Shown here piece by piece: positions 17,132 through 26,661 of a DNA stretch of 64,000 bases (position 1 is the first letter of the stretch; each line of letters starts with the position of its first letter). The notes under the pieces were generated by a model. That model had not been told where the DNA came from. It saw only the letters and a program-made list of their open reading frames with translations, and searched no databases. The stretch is taken from NCBI RefSeq assembly GCF_002483205.1, contig NZ_DLHM01000005.1:261951-325950 (forward strand), written 5' to 3'. This DNA is from Flavihumibacter sp. UBA7668 (GTDB lineage Bacteria; Bacteroidota; Bacteroidia; Chitinophagales; Chitinophagaceae). The position numbers and the translations under genes were made by a program.

Positions 17132-18172
17132 ATGCGCATTCTCTTTTTATACTCAGAATTAGCAGAATACACAATGGCCTGTCTGCAGGCATTGAAAAAG
17201 CAGTCGGTAGAAATAAAGGTGGTACATTTTCCTATTAACCCTGAAGCGCCTTTTGCTTTTGATGAAGAAGCAAAAACAATGCTGCATGATTTATCTTCCA
17301 TCCCAACCTATTCCGCTTTGGAAGAACTGGTTGCAAAATTCCAACCGCATAAAATTGTTTGCAGTGGCTGGATTAATAAATGGTATCTCCGGATCTGCAG
17401 AAAATGGTCGAAAAAAGCCACCTGTATTATTACCCTGGACAATCATTGGAATGGAGGTTTCAAACAACAACTCATGTCCATTCTCGGTAAAGTATGGTTA
17501 AGTAAATGGTTCAGTAAAATATGGGTACCCGGCAGCCCCCAGAAAGCCTATGCCATCCGGCTTGGTTTTCCGGAACAATCCATTATGACCGGATTTTATA
17601 CCTGCGATGTTGATCGCTTTGTTCAACTTGCCGAAGCAGTTAAGAGCAGGAAAGAAAAAGCATTCCCCAAAGTGCTGCTCTGTGTTGCCCGTTATATCCC
17701 CGCCAAAGGCTACCAGGAATTATGGTCGGCCTTCCTGCAATGGCAGGAAGAACAACCCAACGAATGGGAACTCTGGTGCGCAGGTGCCGGAAAAGAATTT
17801 GATCAACGTGTTCATCATCCCAAAATTAAACACCTCGGCTTTGTTCAAAAACAGGACTGGCCATCCATAATTGAAAAAACAGGCGTATTTATCCTGTTAA
17901 GCCATTTTGAACCCTGGGGTGTGGTAGTGCAGGAATTTGCTGCAGCTTCCTATCCACTGATCTTAAGTAAACAGGTTGGTGCAGGAGAAGCATTTTTGAG
18001 ACCTGAAAACGGCTGGCTGGTTGAATCCAATCAACCCGCTGCTATTGTAAAAGTGCTGAAGGAATTGGGCAAAAAAAGCAATCAGGATTTATTGAAGATG
18101 GCAGCCAATAGTCAAACCCTCGCCAGCCGGTTGACTCCAGATACCTGGGCCACCCGCCTGCTGGAAGCCTGA
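17132..18172 (+). CDS. Family 4 glycosyltransferase
   Basis: A 346-aa GT-B glycosyltransferase. I start it at ATG 17,132 (MRILFLYSELAEYTM); an in-frame TTG seven codons earlier overlaps the preceding gene. The donor domain has VLLCVARYIPAKGYQELW and FILLSHFEPWGVVVQEFAAA, where the EPWG-containing acidic motif is the GT4 donor site. Its last 61 bp overlap the tail-to-tail polymerase gene on the other strand. It is the last + strand gene before the strand switch. Acceptor and donor unknown. Confidence 0.87.
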   Translation: MRILFLYSELAEYTMACLQALKKQSVEIKVVHFPINPEAPFAFDEEAKTMLHDLSSIPTYSALEELVAKFQPHKIVCSGWINKWYLRICRKWSKKATCIITLDNHWNGGFKQQLMSILGKVWLSKWFSKIWVPGSPQKAYAIRLGFPEQSIMTGFYTCDVDRFVQLAEAVKSRKEKAFPKVLLCVARYIPAKGYQELWSAFLQWQEEQPNEWELWCAGAGKEFDQRVHHPKIKHLGFVQKQDWPSIIEKTGVFILLSHFEPWGVVVQEFAAASYPLILSKQVGAGEAFLRPENGWLVESNQPAAIVKVLKELGKKSNQDLLKMAANSQTLASRLTPDTWATRLLEA

Positions 18173-19455
18173 CCCTTTTTAAATGTCAGCAGCTTATAAG
18201 TGACATAATATAAAAAGAAAAACAGGAAGAAACCTACATTGATATAATTTCCATTCCTGATTAACCCCAATACGATATAAACAAATATGGCATAGTTGAT
18301 TGCTCCCAGATTTCGGGTGCTTTCATTTATGATGGTTGCTTTAGGAGCAAAAAACATCCACACCGCTGAAAGAAAGAGCAGGAGTCCAACAAGTCCCGTC
18401 TCAGACATCAAACGAATAAAACGGGAGTTCGCATCCTGTTGATTCTGGGCTCCATACCCTTTCAGATAATCGGGTGGAAAGTATTTCAGAAATGTTTTTT
18501 CATAAATCAGCGGATGTGATCCTAATCCTGATCCAAACAATGGATTGTCAAGAAAAGAATCACGCGCAATAACATAATTGGAATACAAGGCGAAGGTGCT
18601 GGAATTTGATTTGCCCGCCTCCTTCACATCAATTTCAGGCGAAAGAAACAGAGAAGTGGTATCGTTGTATCGTTTATTGATCAGGTCCACATTTTCAATC
18701 AGATAGTATACCAGCAAAGCAACCGGTGCCAGAAACAAGGGCGCAAAAATTATCCGGTTTCTTCTGAGGTTGAAAAAATCATTGATATATAAACTGAAAA
18801 AAGCAGCCAGCCCAATTCCCATCACCGCAGTTGATGAATACGTTACCAGATAACAGGCCAGTAAAACCAGGTATTTAAATTTGGCCGTATGCCAGGTACG
18901 CTTAAAATAACAGGTATAATAAACAATAGCAGGCGTTATGGCCATGGCAAGGTAAAATGGCTCTCCCATTATTCCATATTCCCGGTACTGAAAAGGACCA
19001 TCCGGCAATGCTTTGGTAAGATGAATGCCCCCAATATGAAGCAGGTTGTCAATTACTCCATGTAAAGCCACCCAGAATGCTAAAACAAGGTAATAATTAA
19101 AAATCCGGCTCGCATCAAATTTGAAAACCCGTATCACATTATAATACGTGATTGCAGTAAATAAAATCCCAAATACCTGCTTTATAAGCTCGAATCCCAA
19201 TATTCCCTTATACGCAGTTACCAATACACCACTTAGAATGATTACCAATAAACCGATATTAAACCAACGCGGCGGCATCACAATGGCAATACCTTTTACC
19301 GGCAATGAAATCAGAAAAATCAAAAAAATCGGATAATAATAATAAAAGTCAAATGGCAATCCGCCGCCCCTGATTGCTTTATCCAGGAAAACAGAAAAGA
19401 TACATAGCAATCCCAGCTTCTGCGGTATATCCAATTTGTCTTTCTTCGTTTTCAT
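18112..19455 (-). CDS. O-antigen polymerase/ligase-like integral membrane protein (Wzy/WaaL type)
   Basis: A 447-aa polytopic inner-membrane protein with roughly 10-12 hydrophobic helices (for example GLLCIFSVFLDKAI and VMGIGLAAFFSLYI). A large periplasmic loop near residues 250-330 contains NPLFGSGLGSHPLIYEK, a feature of the Wzy_C/O-antigen ligase family. It would join repeat units into polymer or attach polymer to an acceptor. It is the only region 1 gene on the minus strand, tail-to-tail with the preceding glycosyltransferase (61-bp overlap) and 47 bp from the divergent asnB-like gene. That sets it apart from the main operon and gives it its own promoter. The last ~20 residues (SSRRVAQVSGVNRLARV) are encoded in the overlap. 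Confidence 0.82.
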   Translation of the reverse strand: MKTKKDKLDIPQKLGLLCIFSVFLDKAIRGGGLPFDFYYYYPIFLIFLISLPVKGIAIVMPPRWFNIGLLVIILSGVLVTAYKGILGFELIKQVFGILFTAITYYNVIRVFKFDASRIFNYYLVLAFWVALHGVIDNLLHIGGIHLTKALPDGPFQYREYGIMGEPFYLAMAITPAIVYYTCYFKRTWHTAKFKYLVLLACYLVTYSSTAVMGIGLAAFFSLYINDFFNLRRNRIIFAPLFLAPVALLVYYLIENVDLINKRYNDTTSLFLSPEIDVKEAGKSNSSTFALYSNYVIARDSFLDNPLFGSGLGSHPLIYEKTFLKYFPPDYLKGYGAQNQQDANSRFIRLMSETGLVGLLLFLSAVWMFFAPKATIINESTRNLGAINYAIFVYIVLGLIRNGNYINVGFFLFFFLYYVTYKLLTFKKGQASSRRVAQVSGVNRLARV

Positions 19456-19502
19456 GCTTAGTCTTGCAAATTAAATCTATTTGTTATTCAACTTACCAAT
19501 AA

Positions 19503-21356
19503 ATGTGTGGCATAGCAGGCATTCTTCAGTTTAAAGGCAGTGCCAACCTGCATTCAACCATTCAGGTTATGACCCATGCCATGGCGCATCGCGGACCCGA
19601 TGCAGACGGACATTTTACCGATGGCCCCATTGCACTCGGTCATCGCCGCCTCTCCATTATCGATTTATCACCCGCCGGCAATCAACCCTATACCAGTGCC
19701 AACGGCCGTTACCACATGGTCTTCAATGGTGAACTCTATAATTTCCAGGAAGTAAAATCCCAAATAAAAGACCATTCCTTCAAAAGCACCGGCGATACCG
19801 AAGTGCTCATGGAAGCCTGGAGCCGATGGCAACTCAACGCCCTTCCAAAATTCAAAGGCATGTTTGCTTTCGCGATCTGGGACCGCCAGGATGAAGCACT
19901 CTGGCTGGTTCGCGACCGCCTCGGGGTGAAACCTCTCTATTATGCACAACAGGAAAATAATTTTCTTTTCGCCTCTGAAATAAATTCCATCCTGGCAAGC
20001 GGCCTCGTTAAAAACGAATTGAACCTGCAGGCACTGGCTGGTTATTTCCGCTATCAGTCTGTACCCGGAGAAAATACCATCATCAACGGCATAAAAGAAC
20101 TTAAAGCCGGTTGCTGGATGAAAATAAAAAACGGCTCCATCAGCACCGGCTCCTGGTGGAAAATTCAGGAACCATCACCCGTAGCAATTCCCAAAACAAA
20201 AAGCGAAGCCCACAGTACCATCCGTCGCCTGCTCCAAACTGCAGTGGAACAACGCCTCGTCAGTGATGTTCCGGTGGGTGCTTTTCTTTCCGGCGGCATC
20301 GACTCCAGCGCCGTTGTTGCCCTCATGTCAGAAGTAAGCAGCCGCCCGCCGGAAACCTTCAATATCAGTTTTACGGAAAAAGAATTTGATGAATCGGCCT
20401 ATGCAGAAATGGTGGCAAAAAAGTTTAACACCCACCACCATACGATATTGCAAAAGCCCGAATATATGCTCGATAACCTGTTGCCCGCCCTAAATGCCAT
20501 GGATACCCCCAGTGGCGATGGCATCAACAGTTATGTGGTGTCAAAAGCTATCCGCGATGCAGGTATCACCGTTGCCCTTTCCGGAATCGGGGGCGATGAA
20601 CTCTTCGCAGGTTATCCCTTTTTTCATCAGTATAAAAAACTGAAACGATACCAGCCTGGCTGGCCAATCACCCAACCGGTTCGCGCACTGGCTGCCCTTG
20701 CAATGGGAGGGGGCACCAGCAGAAAGGATCGGATCCGTCAGTTATTACAACTGAAAAAACTGGAGATCGCCAATCTCTATCCGCTCTTCCGGCAAATAAC
20801 CACGCCGGCTGCATTTGATTCCTTCCTGAACCTGCCCTGTCAGGAAAAAGATCCCGTACAAAAAGCACTCGAAGAAATCCCGGAACTAAAGAATTTTCCA
20901 ATCTACGCACAGGTATCCATCGCTGAATATTTAGGTTATACCCAATACACCCTCCTGAAAGATACCGACCAGATGAGCATGGCCGTATCACTCGAAGTAC
21001 GCGAACCTTTTTTTGATCATGAACTCATTGAATACCTGATTCAGGTGCCCGATGCCATCAAAGAACCGCAGTACCCCAAACAATTGCTGGTGGAATCACT
21101 GGGCAATCTCCTGCCGCCTGAAATTGTACACCGCAAAAAACAGGGCTTTGTTTTTCCCTGGGAAAAATGGATGAAAACAACCCTGCATGGTTTTTGCGAA
21201 ACCCGACTCAAAGAAATGGCCGATCGCAATTTCATAAACGGAAAAGCCCTCCTGCACCAATGGCAGCAATTCCAAAAAGGAGACCCCTCCATCCGCTGGA
21301 TGGAAATCTGGTTATTTGTAATCTTATCACACTGGCTCAACAAAAATGGACACTGA
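19503..21356 (+). CDS. asnB: Asparagine synthase-like glutamine-hydrolysing amidotransferase
   Basis: A 617-aa class II glutamine amidotransferase fused to an ATP-dependent synthetase domain. The mature nucleophile Cys2 is in MCGIAGILQF, and the glutaminase pocket includes MAHRGPDADG and FNGELYNF. The synthetase has the pyrophosphate P-loop FLSGGIDSSAVVAL near residues 261-274 and ALSGIGGDELFAGYP. Copies inside polysaccharide clusters are thought to amidate uronic-acid carboxyls or work on related acceptors. Uronic acids are likely here because a UDP-sugar dehydrogenase lies at 27,731. True asparagine synthesis cannot be excluded. Its 3' end overlaps the next glycosyltransferase by 11 bp. Confidence 0.9.
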   Translation: MCGIAGILQFKGSANLHSTIQVMTHAMAHRGPDADGHFTDGPIALGHRRLSIIDLSPAGNQPYTSANGRYHMVFNGELYNFQEVKSQIKDHSFKSTGDTEVLMEAWSRWQLNALPKFKGMFAFAIWDRQDEALWLVRDRLGVKPLYYAQQENNFLFASEINSILASGLVKNELNLQALAGYFRYQSVPGENTIINGIKELKAGCWMKIKNGSISTGSWWKIQEPSPVAIPKTKSEAHSTIRRLLQTAVEQRLVSDVPVGAFLSGGIDSSAVVALMSEVSSRPPETFNISFTEKEFDESAYAEMVAKKFNTHHHTILQKPEYMLDNLLPALNAMDTPSGDGINSYVVSKAIRDAGITVALSGIGGDELFAGYPFFHQYKKLKRYQPGWPITQPVRALAALAMGGGTSRKDRIRQLLQLKKLEIANLYPLFRQITTPAAFDSFLNLPCQEKDPVQKALEEIPELKNFPIYAQVSIAEYLGYTQYTLLKDTDQMSMAVSLEVREPFFDHELIEYLIQVPDAIKEPQYPKQLLVESLGNLLPPEIVHRKKQGFVFPWEKWMKTTLHGFCETRLKEMADRNFINGKALLHQWQQFQKGDPSIRWMEIWLFVILSHWLNKNGH

Positions 21357-22497
21357 TAAACCCGTACTGCTCGTTTTTTCTGACTGGTATTTTCCCGGAT
21401 ACAAAGCCGGGGGACCCATTCAATCCTGCGTTAACCTGGTTCGTTTTCTATCTGATCAATATAAATTTTATGTGATTTGCTCAGACCGCGACCTGGGTGA
21501 AACAGCACCCTATCCATCCGTACAATTGAACGAATGGAATACCGGCGAGGCGGGCGAATTGGTCTGGTATGCACCCAACGCTCAATTAACTGCCCGTTTT
21601 ATACGGGAGATGCTGAAAAAGCTGAGGCCGCAGACCGTTTATTTCAACAGTATGTTTTCGGTTCGATTAACGCTGTTGCCCCTTTATGTGCTCTCGCAAT
21701 TGCAGGCAAAACCCCTCATTGTACTCGCTCCCCGCGGCATGCTGCAGGCCGGCGCACTCCAACTCAAAGCAACCAAAAAGAAAATCTTTCTGCAGGCATT
21801 TCGCTGGCTGGGCTGGCATAAATTCATCCGCTTTCAGGCCACCGATCAGCAGGAACTAAAAGATATTACCACTCATTTCCCCGGGGCGATGGTAGTACTG
21901 GCTGAAAATATTCCGCACCGTCTGCAACAACAATTCCCCGCAGCACCAAAAGAACCCGGTGTACTGAAACTGGTTTTTATTTCAAGAATCCATCCCAAAA
22001 AAAACCTGCATTTTTTGCTGGAACTGCTGGCCGGCTGGACCAACCCCGCCACCCTGCAACTGGGTATTTATGGCGATGCGGATGAACCTTCTTATGTAAA
22101 CCAATGTAAAGCATTGGCTGATAAATTACCGGCAAATCAAGAGGTGAAATTCCATGGCCCAATTAATAATAAAGAAGTCTTTTCCGTATTGTCGGGTTAC
22201 CATGCTTTTGTGTTGCCCACCCTCGGCGAAAATTTTGGTCACGCTATCTTTGAAGCACTCGAATCCGGCAAACCCGTGCTCATCAGCAATCGAACCCCCT
22301 GGCAGCAGCTGGCAGAACAAAAAGCCGGATGGGATATACCTTTGGATCAGAAAGACCGTTATTGGAACGCACTGGATCAACTGGCAGCAATGGATCAGGC
22401 CGGGTATATAGAATGGTCAGATGCAGCCCGGCAACTGGCTTCATCTTACATAAGCAATGCCGGCTTCCGGGAAAAATACAGCACCCTTTTTTCATGA
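21346..22497 (+). CDS. Family 4 glycosyltransferase
   Basis: A 383-aa GT-B enzyme. The N-terminus LVFSDWYFPGYKAGGPIQS is typical of a GT4 subgroup found in capsule and EPS clusters. The donor domain has LKLVFISRIHPKKNLHFLL near residues 209-227 and FVLPTLGENFGHAIFEALE with the E-x7-E-like site. The start overlaps the asnB-like gene by 11 bp and the stop overlaps the next ATG (ATGA), indicating coupled translation. Specificity unknown. Confidence 0.9.
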   Translation: MDTDKPVLLVFSDWYFPGYKAGGPIQSCVNLVRFLSDQYKFYVICSDRDLGETAPYPSVQLNEWNTGEAGELVWYAPNAQLTARFIREMLKKLRPQTVYFNSMFSVRLTLLPLYVLSQLQAKPLIVLAPRGMLQAGALQLKATKKKIFLQAFRWLGWHKFIRFQATDQQELKDITTHFPGAMVVLAENIPHRLQQQFPAAPKEPGVLKLVFISRIHPKKNLHFLLELLAGWTNPATLQLGIYGDADEPSYVNQCKALADKLPANQEVKFHGPINNKEVFSVLSGYHAFVLPTLGENFGHAIFEALESGKPVLISNRTPWQQLAEQKAGWDIPLDQKDRYWNALDQLAAMDQAGYIEWSDAARQLASSYISNAGFREKYSTLFS

Positions 22498-23057
22498 GTA
22501 CAACCGATTTAGCAAAATATAACAATAACTGGTACCCGCCCACCATCGGAGCACCCGCCTGGAAACGCCTGCTCTGGTATTATACCAGCCTGGTTTTTTT
22601 TGAAAGTGCCTGGTTGCCGGTATCTTCCTTTAAACGGGCCCTGCTCAAAGCCTTTGGTGCCAAAATTGGAAAAGGCGTGGTCATCAAACCCCGGGTGCAA
22701 ATCAAATATCCCTGGTTATTAACGGTGGGCCATTTCAGCTGGATTGGCGAAGGGGTCTGGATCGATAACCTTACCACCGTACAAATCGGGGCCCATGCAT
22801 GCCTCTCCCAGGGCGCCTATCTTTTAACCGGAAACCATAATTATTCCAAACCCGCCTTCGACCTCCTGGTTGCTCCCATCATTCTGGAAGAGGGGGTGTG
22901 GATCGGGGCCAAAGCCATTGTTTGTCCCGGCATCACCTGTTTTTCTCACAGTGTGTTGACCGCCGGCTCCATCGCTACCCGAAACCTGGAAGCCTTTACA
23001 ATTTATCAGGGCAATCCTGCACTTGCTATTAAAAAAAGAACGATATCTGTACTCTGA
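22494..23057 (+). CDS. WcaF-like hexapeptide acetyltransferase
   Basis: A 187-aa left-handed beta-helix acetyltransferase resembling colanic-acid WcaF. The start ATG 22,494 overlaps the upstream stop; the open frame extends 55 codons further upstream, but only as a shadow of the glycosyltransferase. The N-terminal helix region has WKRLLWYYTSLVFFESAW. The repeats include IGKGVVIKPRVQIKYPW and VWIDNLTTVQIGAHACLSQ. The catalytic-type LLTGNHNYSKPAFDL lies near residues 108-122, followed by the terminal IYQGNPALAIKKR. It shares TGATG with the next gene. It probably O-acetylates a sugar residue. Confidence 0.87.
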   Translation: MSTTDLAKYNNNWYPPTIGAPAWKRLLWYYTSLVFFESAWLPVSSFKRALLKAFGAKIGKGVVIKPRVQIKYPWLLTVGHFSWIGEGVWIDNLTTVQIGAHACLSQGAYLLTGNHNYSKPAFDLLVAPIILEEGVWIGAKAIVCPGITCFSHSVLTAGSIATRNLEAFTIYQGNPALAIKKRTISVL

Positions 23058-23809
23058 TGGAACCCCTGGTAACAATTATTACGGCAACTTATAATAGTGC
23101 CGCCACCCTTTCTGATACCCTGGATAGTGTGGCAAAACAAAGCTATCGGAATATAGAACACCTGATTATTGACGGTGCTTCCACCGATTCTACAGGATCG
23201 ATAGCAGCCCGCTATCCGCATATAGCGTGTTTTGTATCAGAGCCCGACAAAGGCATTTATGATGCCATGAACAAGGGAATCAAACTGGCAAAAGGCGATA
23301 TCATTGCCATACTCAACAGCGATGATTTTTATGCACAACCCGATATTATTGAAAAAATAGTGGCCGCTTTTGAAGACCCTTCCACCCTGGCAGTGTATGC
23401 AGATCTGCAATATGTGGATGTGTCCAATACTTCCCGCATAGTACGCAACTGGAAAGCCGGCGCCTATGATTCGCAATTATTTTATTACGGCTGGATGCCC
23501 CCGCACCCCAGTTTTTTTGTAAAAAGACAATTGTATGAGCAATACGGCGTTTTTGATACCAGTTTCCGGTATTCCGCCGATTATGAATTGATGTTGCGCT
23601 TTTTGGTACGATTCAATGCCCCAACAGTCTATCTTCCGGAATTAGCCGTTAAGATGCGGATGGGGGGACAAAGCAACGCGAGTATCAGAAATCGCTGGAA
23701 AGCCAACCGCGAAGACCGGCGGGCCTGGGATGTGAACGGTTTGACTCCGTATTTTTTTACCATACCTTTGAAACCGTTTAGAAAAATTGGACAATTCCTT
23801 ATCAAATAG
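23057..23809 (+). CDS. Family 2 glycosyltransferase
   Basis: A 250-aa GT-A enzyme of the WcaA/WcaE type. It shows TIITATYNSAATLSDTLDSV, LIIDGASTDSTGSIAARYP, then SEPDKGIYDAMNKGIKLA and the donor site AILNSDDFYAQPD near residues 90-102. The late motif SFRYSADYELMLRF holds the probable catalytic Asp. It starts inside the stop of the acetyltransferase and ends 5 bp before gmd. The compact length and the IYDAMNKG motif match small GT2 enzymes that add an early residue of colanic-acid-like units. Confidence 0.9.
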   Translation: MEPLVTIITATYNSAATLSDTLDSVAKQSYRNIEHLIIDGASTDSTGSIAARYPHIACFVSEPDKGIYDAMNKGIKLAKGDIIAILNSDDFYAQPDIIEKIVAAFEDPSTLAVYADLQYVDVSNTSRIVRNWKAGAYDSQLFYYGWMPPHPSFFVKRQLYEQYGVFDTSFRYSADYELMLRFLVRFNAPTVYLPELAVKMRMGGQSNASIRNRWKANREDRRAWDVNGLTPYFFTIPLKPFRKIGQFLIK

Positions 23810-23814
23810 TAAAT

Positions 23815-24930
23815 ATGTCGAAAGTAGCTTTAGTAACAGGAATCACCGGCCAGGACGGCGCCTACCTCGCTGAACTTTTATTGGAAAAAGGGTATATCGT
23901 ACATGGTATCAAACGCCGTGCTTCCCTTTTTAATACCGATCGGATTGATCACCTCTACCAGGATCCGCACGAAAAAAATGTGCGCCTGCACCTGCATTAT
24001 GGTGACCTTACCGATAGTACCAACCTGATCCGCATTATTCAGGAAACCCAGCCCGACGAAATCTATAACCTCGCGGCCATGAGCCATGTGCACGTGAGTT
24101 TTGAAACCCCCGAATATACCGCCAATGCCGATGGTATTGGTACCCTTCGCATACTGGAAGCTGTTCGTTTACTCGGACTAACCAAAAAAACAAAAGTGTA
24201 CCAGGCCTCCACTTCTGAATTATACGGACTGGTACAGGCCGTTCCCCAGAGTGAAACCACCCCGTTTTATCCCCGTTCTCCCTATGCCGTTGCCAAAATC
24301 TACGGCTACTGGATTACGGTGAACTACCGCGAAGCCTATGGCATGTTTGCGGTAAACGGAATCCTCTTCAACCACGAATCGCCCCTGCGCGGAGAAACCT
24401 TTGTAACCCGCAAAATCACCCGCGGGGTTGCCAAAATTGCACTGGGACTCCAGGATAAAATTTTCCTGGGTAACCTGAATGCCCGCCGCGACTGGGGACA
24501 TGCAAAAGACTATGTGGAAGCCATGTGGCGGATCCTGCAGCAGGAGGTCCCCGAAGATTATGTAATTGCAACAGGGGTAACCACCCCCGTGCGGGAGTTT
24601 GTACGCATGGCATTTGCCGAAGTGGGTATTGAAGTGGAATTTAGCGGTTCTGAAGCGGCCGAAGTAGCCAAAGTGGTAAGCTGCTCCAATCCTGATTTCC
24701 AGCTCGAAATTGGCAGGGAAGTGGTAGCTGTTGATCCGCGTTATTATCGTCCAACAGAGGTTGACTTACTAATCGGCGATCCAACCAAGGCCCAAACCAA
24801 GCTGAACTGGAAACCCAAATATGACCTGGCCGGACTGGTAAAAGAAATGGTAGCCGCCGATGTAGACAGCTTCCGAAAAGAAAAGTTGCTAAAGGAGAGT
24901 GGGTACTACGTAAAGAATCAATTTGAATAA
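23815..24930 (+). CDS. gmd: GDP-mannose 4,6-dehydratase
   Basis: This enzyme converts GDP-D-mannose to GDP-4-dehydro-6-deoxymannose, the first step to GDP-L-fucose. At 371 aa it has the usual length. The NADP site is TGITGQDGAYLAELL. Family motifs are GIKRRASLFNTDRIDHLY, the catalytic Ser/Thr region QASTSELYG and the YxxxK pair in SPYAVAKIYGYW, followed by NHESPLRGETFVTRKI. The fcl partner follows after a 90-bp gap containing a hairpin. This segment has the highest G+C I noticed (37 of 60 in 24,481-24,540). Confidence 0.97.
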   Translation: MSKVALVTGITGQDGAYLAELLLEKGYIVHGIKRRASLFNTDRIDHLYQDPHEKNVRLHLHYGDLTDSTNLIRIIQETQPDEIYNLAAMSHVHVSFETPEYTANADGIGTLRILEAVRLLGLTKKTKVYQASTSELYGLVQAVPQSETTPFYPRSPYAVAKIYGYWITVNYREAYGMFAVNGILFNHESPLRGETFVTRKITRGVAKIALGLQDKIFLGNLNARRDWGHAKDYVEAMWRILQQEVPEDYVIATGVTTPVREFVRMAFAEVGIEVEFSGSEAAEVAKVVSCSNPDFQLEIGREVVAVDPRYYRPTEVDLLIGDPTKAQTKLNWKPKYDLAGLVKEMVAADVDSFRKEKLLKESGYYVKNQFE

Positions 24931-24949
24931 TTGTGAACGAAGTGAATAA

Positions 24950-25016
<67 letters not shown>

Positions 25017-25020
25017 AAAC

Positions 25021-25953
25021 ATGAATCTAAATAGCAAAATCTACATCGCCGGCCACCGCGGCATGGTTGGCTCTGCAATCATGCGCCGTCTCCAGGCTGC
25101 CGGCTTCACCAATTTCATTACCCGCACATCAGCGCAGCTGGACTTGCGTAACCAGCAGGCAGTAGCTGATTTTTTTGCAGCCGAAAAGCCCGATTATGTA
25201 TTTCTGGCAGCGGCCAAAGTAGGCGGTATTCATGCCAACAATACCTTCCGGGGCGAGTTTTTGTATGATAACCTGATGATCCAGAACAATATCATCCACA
25301 GCAGTTACCAGCAGGGTGTGAAGAAATTATTGTTTTTAGGATCCTCCTGTATTTATCCCAAAATGGCTCCTCAGCCTTTGAAGGAAGAGTATCTGCTCAC
25401 CGGAGAACTGGAGCCAACCAATGAGCCCTATGCCATTGCAAAAATTGCGGGTATAAAATTATGCGATGCCTACCGGAGCCAGTATGGCTGCAATTTTATT
25501 TCCGTAATGCCGACCAATTTATATGGTCCCAATGATAATTACGATTTAAACAATTCCCATGTATTGCCGGCCCTGATCCGCAAATTCCATGAAGCCAAAC
25601 TGGCCAATGCGCCATCGGTAACCATCTGGGGTACGGGTACCCCGCGCCGTGAATTTCTGCATGCCGATGACCTGGCCGATGCCTGTTATTATTTGATTCA
25701 GGAATACAATGAACCCGGACTGGTAAATATTGGGGTGGGCCATGATATCGCCATCAAGGACCTTGCCCTCCTGGTGCAGGAAGTGGTGGGCTACGAGGGA
25801 ACCATTGAACATGACCTGAGCAAGCCCGACGGTACACCCAGAAAGCTGATGGATGTGGGTAAATTGCATTCCTTTGGCTGGAAGCATAAAATTGAACTGG
25901 CCGATGGTTTACGCCAGGTATATGCAGAGTTTGTTGAGAATCATGGTAAATAA
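25021..25953 (+). CDS. fcl: GDP-L-fucose synthase
   Basis: This epimerase/reductase turns the Gmd product into GDP-L-fucose using NADPH. It is 310 aa, the normal length. The dinucleotide motif is IAGHRGMVGSAIMRRL. The family markers are AAKVGGIHANNTF, the catalytic GSSCIYPKMAPQPLKE and the YxxxK pair in EPYAIAKIAGI, then SVMPTNLYGPNDNYD. Its pairing with gmd shows that fucose, or a derivative, is part of a polymer made here. It is the last gene of region 1; a 66-bp gap then leads to the response regulator. Confidence 0.97.
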   Translation: MNLNSKIYIAGHRGMVGSAIMRRLQAAGFTNFITRTSAQLDLRNQQAVADFFAAEKPDYVFLAAAKVGGIHANNTFRGEFLYDNLMIQNNIIHSSYQQGVKKLLFLGSSCIYPKMAPQPLKEEYLLTGELEPTNEPYAIAKIAGIKLCDAYRSQYGCNFISVMPTNLYGPNDNYDLNNSHVLPALIRKFHEAKLANAPSVTIWGTGTPRREFLHADDLADACYYLIQEYNEPGLVNIGVGHDIAIKDLALLVQEVVGYEGTIEHDLSKPDGTPRKLMDVGKLHSFGWKHKIELADGLRQVYAEFVENHGK

Positions 25954-26019
25954 TATAAATATAATGGTATAGGCGAGAGCAATTTTGAGTTTGGTACGAT
26001 TATCCCTTAGTTTAGTAGT

Positions 26020-26661
26020 ATGAACAGGGACCTTATCAAAATCGGAATTATTGAAGACAATAATTACCTGCTGGAAAATTATCGGGAGTTTTTCTCGCAT
26101 TACAATGATATCCAGCTTGTTTTCACCTACCAGAGTCTGGAAGAATGGGAAACGGGAGGAGACAACCTGCATGATCCGGATGTAGTATTACTGGACCTGG
26201 TATTACCGGGAAAAGGTGGAATAGAAGGTATTGGCCTGCTTCGGCGGGCTTTTCCATTGGTGAAAATCCTGGTGATTTCGGGCGATGACCGGCAGGAAGC
26301 CATAGTGGAAAGCATCAAACAGGGGGCGCATGGCTTTCTGGTGAAACCGGGTCAGTTGGCAGAAGTGTACCGGGCCGTAGTAGATGTTAGCAGGGATGGC
26401 GGTTACTTATCCCCAAAAGCAGCAGCAAGGGTAATCCACCACCTGGGGGCCCGGGTAGAGGACCAGCTGGCTAAAAAACTCACCAAAAGGGAGCTGGAAC
26501 TGGTGCTCCTATTAAAAGAGGGATTAACCTATAAAGAGCTGGCAGAGAAGATGTTTGTGTCGGTTTATACGGTGAATCACCACCTCAAAAAAATCTATCA
26601 AAAGTTATCCGTCGAAAGTAAGAGTCAATTAATAAGCAAAGTATTGAATAAGAGCTTTTAG
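26020..26661 (+). CDS. LuxR/NarL-family response regulator (orphan)
   Basis: A 213-aa two-domain regulator. The receiver domain has the acidic pocket GIIEDNNY, the phospho-acceptor Asp59 in DVVLLDLVLPG, the switch Ser in ILVISGDD and Lys in GFLVKPG. The C-terminal DNA-binding helix-turn-helix reads LTKRELELVLLLKEGLTYKE then MFVSVYTVNHHLKKIYQKL, of the NarL/FixJ type. No histidine kinase is adjacent; the nearest are the two large PAS kinases about 28-33 kb away. It sits between the two polysaccharide halves, upstream of a candidate promoter with a palindrome at 26,643-26,695, so control of region 2 or of itself is plausible. Confidence 0.92.
   Translation: MNRDLIKIGIIEDNNYLLENYREFFSHYNDIQLVFTYQSLEEWETGGDNLHDPDVVLLDLVLPGKGGIEGIGLLRRAFPLVKILVISGDDRQEAIVESIKQGAHGFLVKPGQLAEVYRAVVDVSRDGGYLSPKAAARVIHHLGARVEDQLAKKLTKRELELVLLLKEGLTYKELAEKMFVSVYTVNHHLKKIYQKLSVESKSQLISKVLNKSF

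Noticed and set aside
22329..22493. An upstream ATG extending the WcaF-like acetyltransferase by 55 residues
   Set aside because: The extra residues lie fully inside the glycosyltransferase gene and do not resemble the family; the ATGA start at 22,494 fits the operon.
25990..26015. A promoter (TTTG and TAGTTTAG) before the response regulator gene
   Set aside because: The spacing is only 14 nt and the -7 box lacks the final TTTG, so the match is too weak to list.
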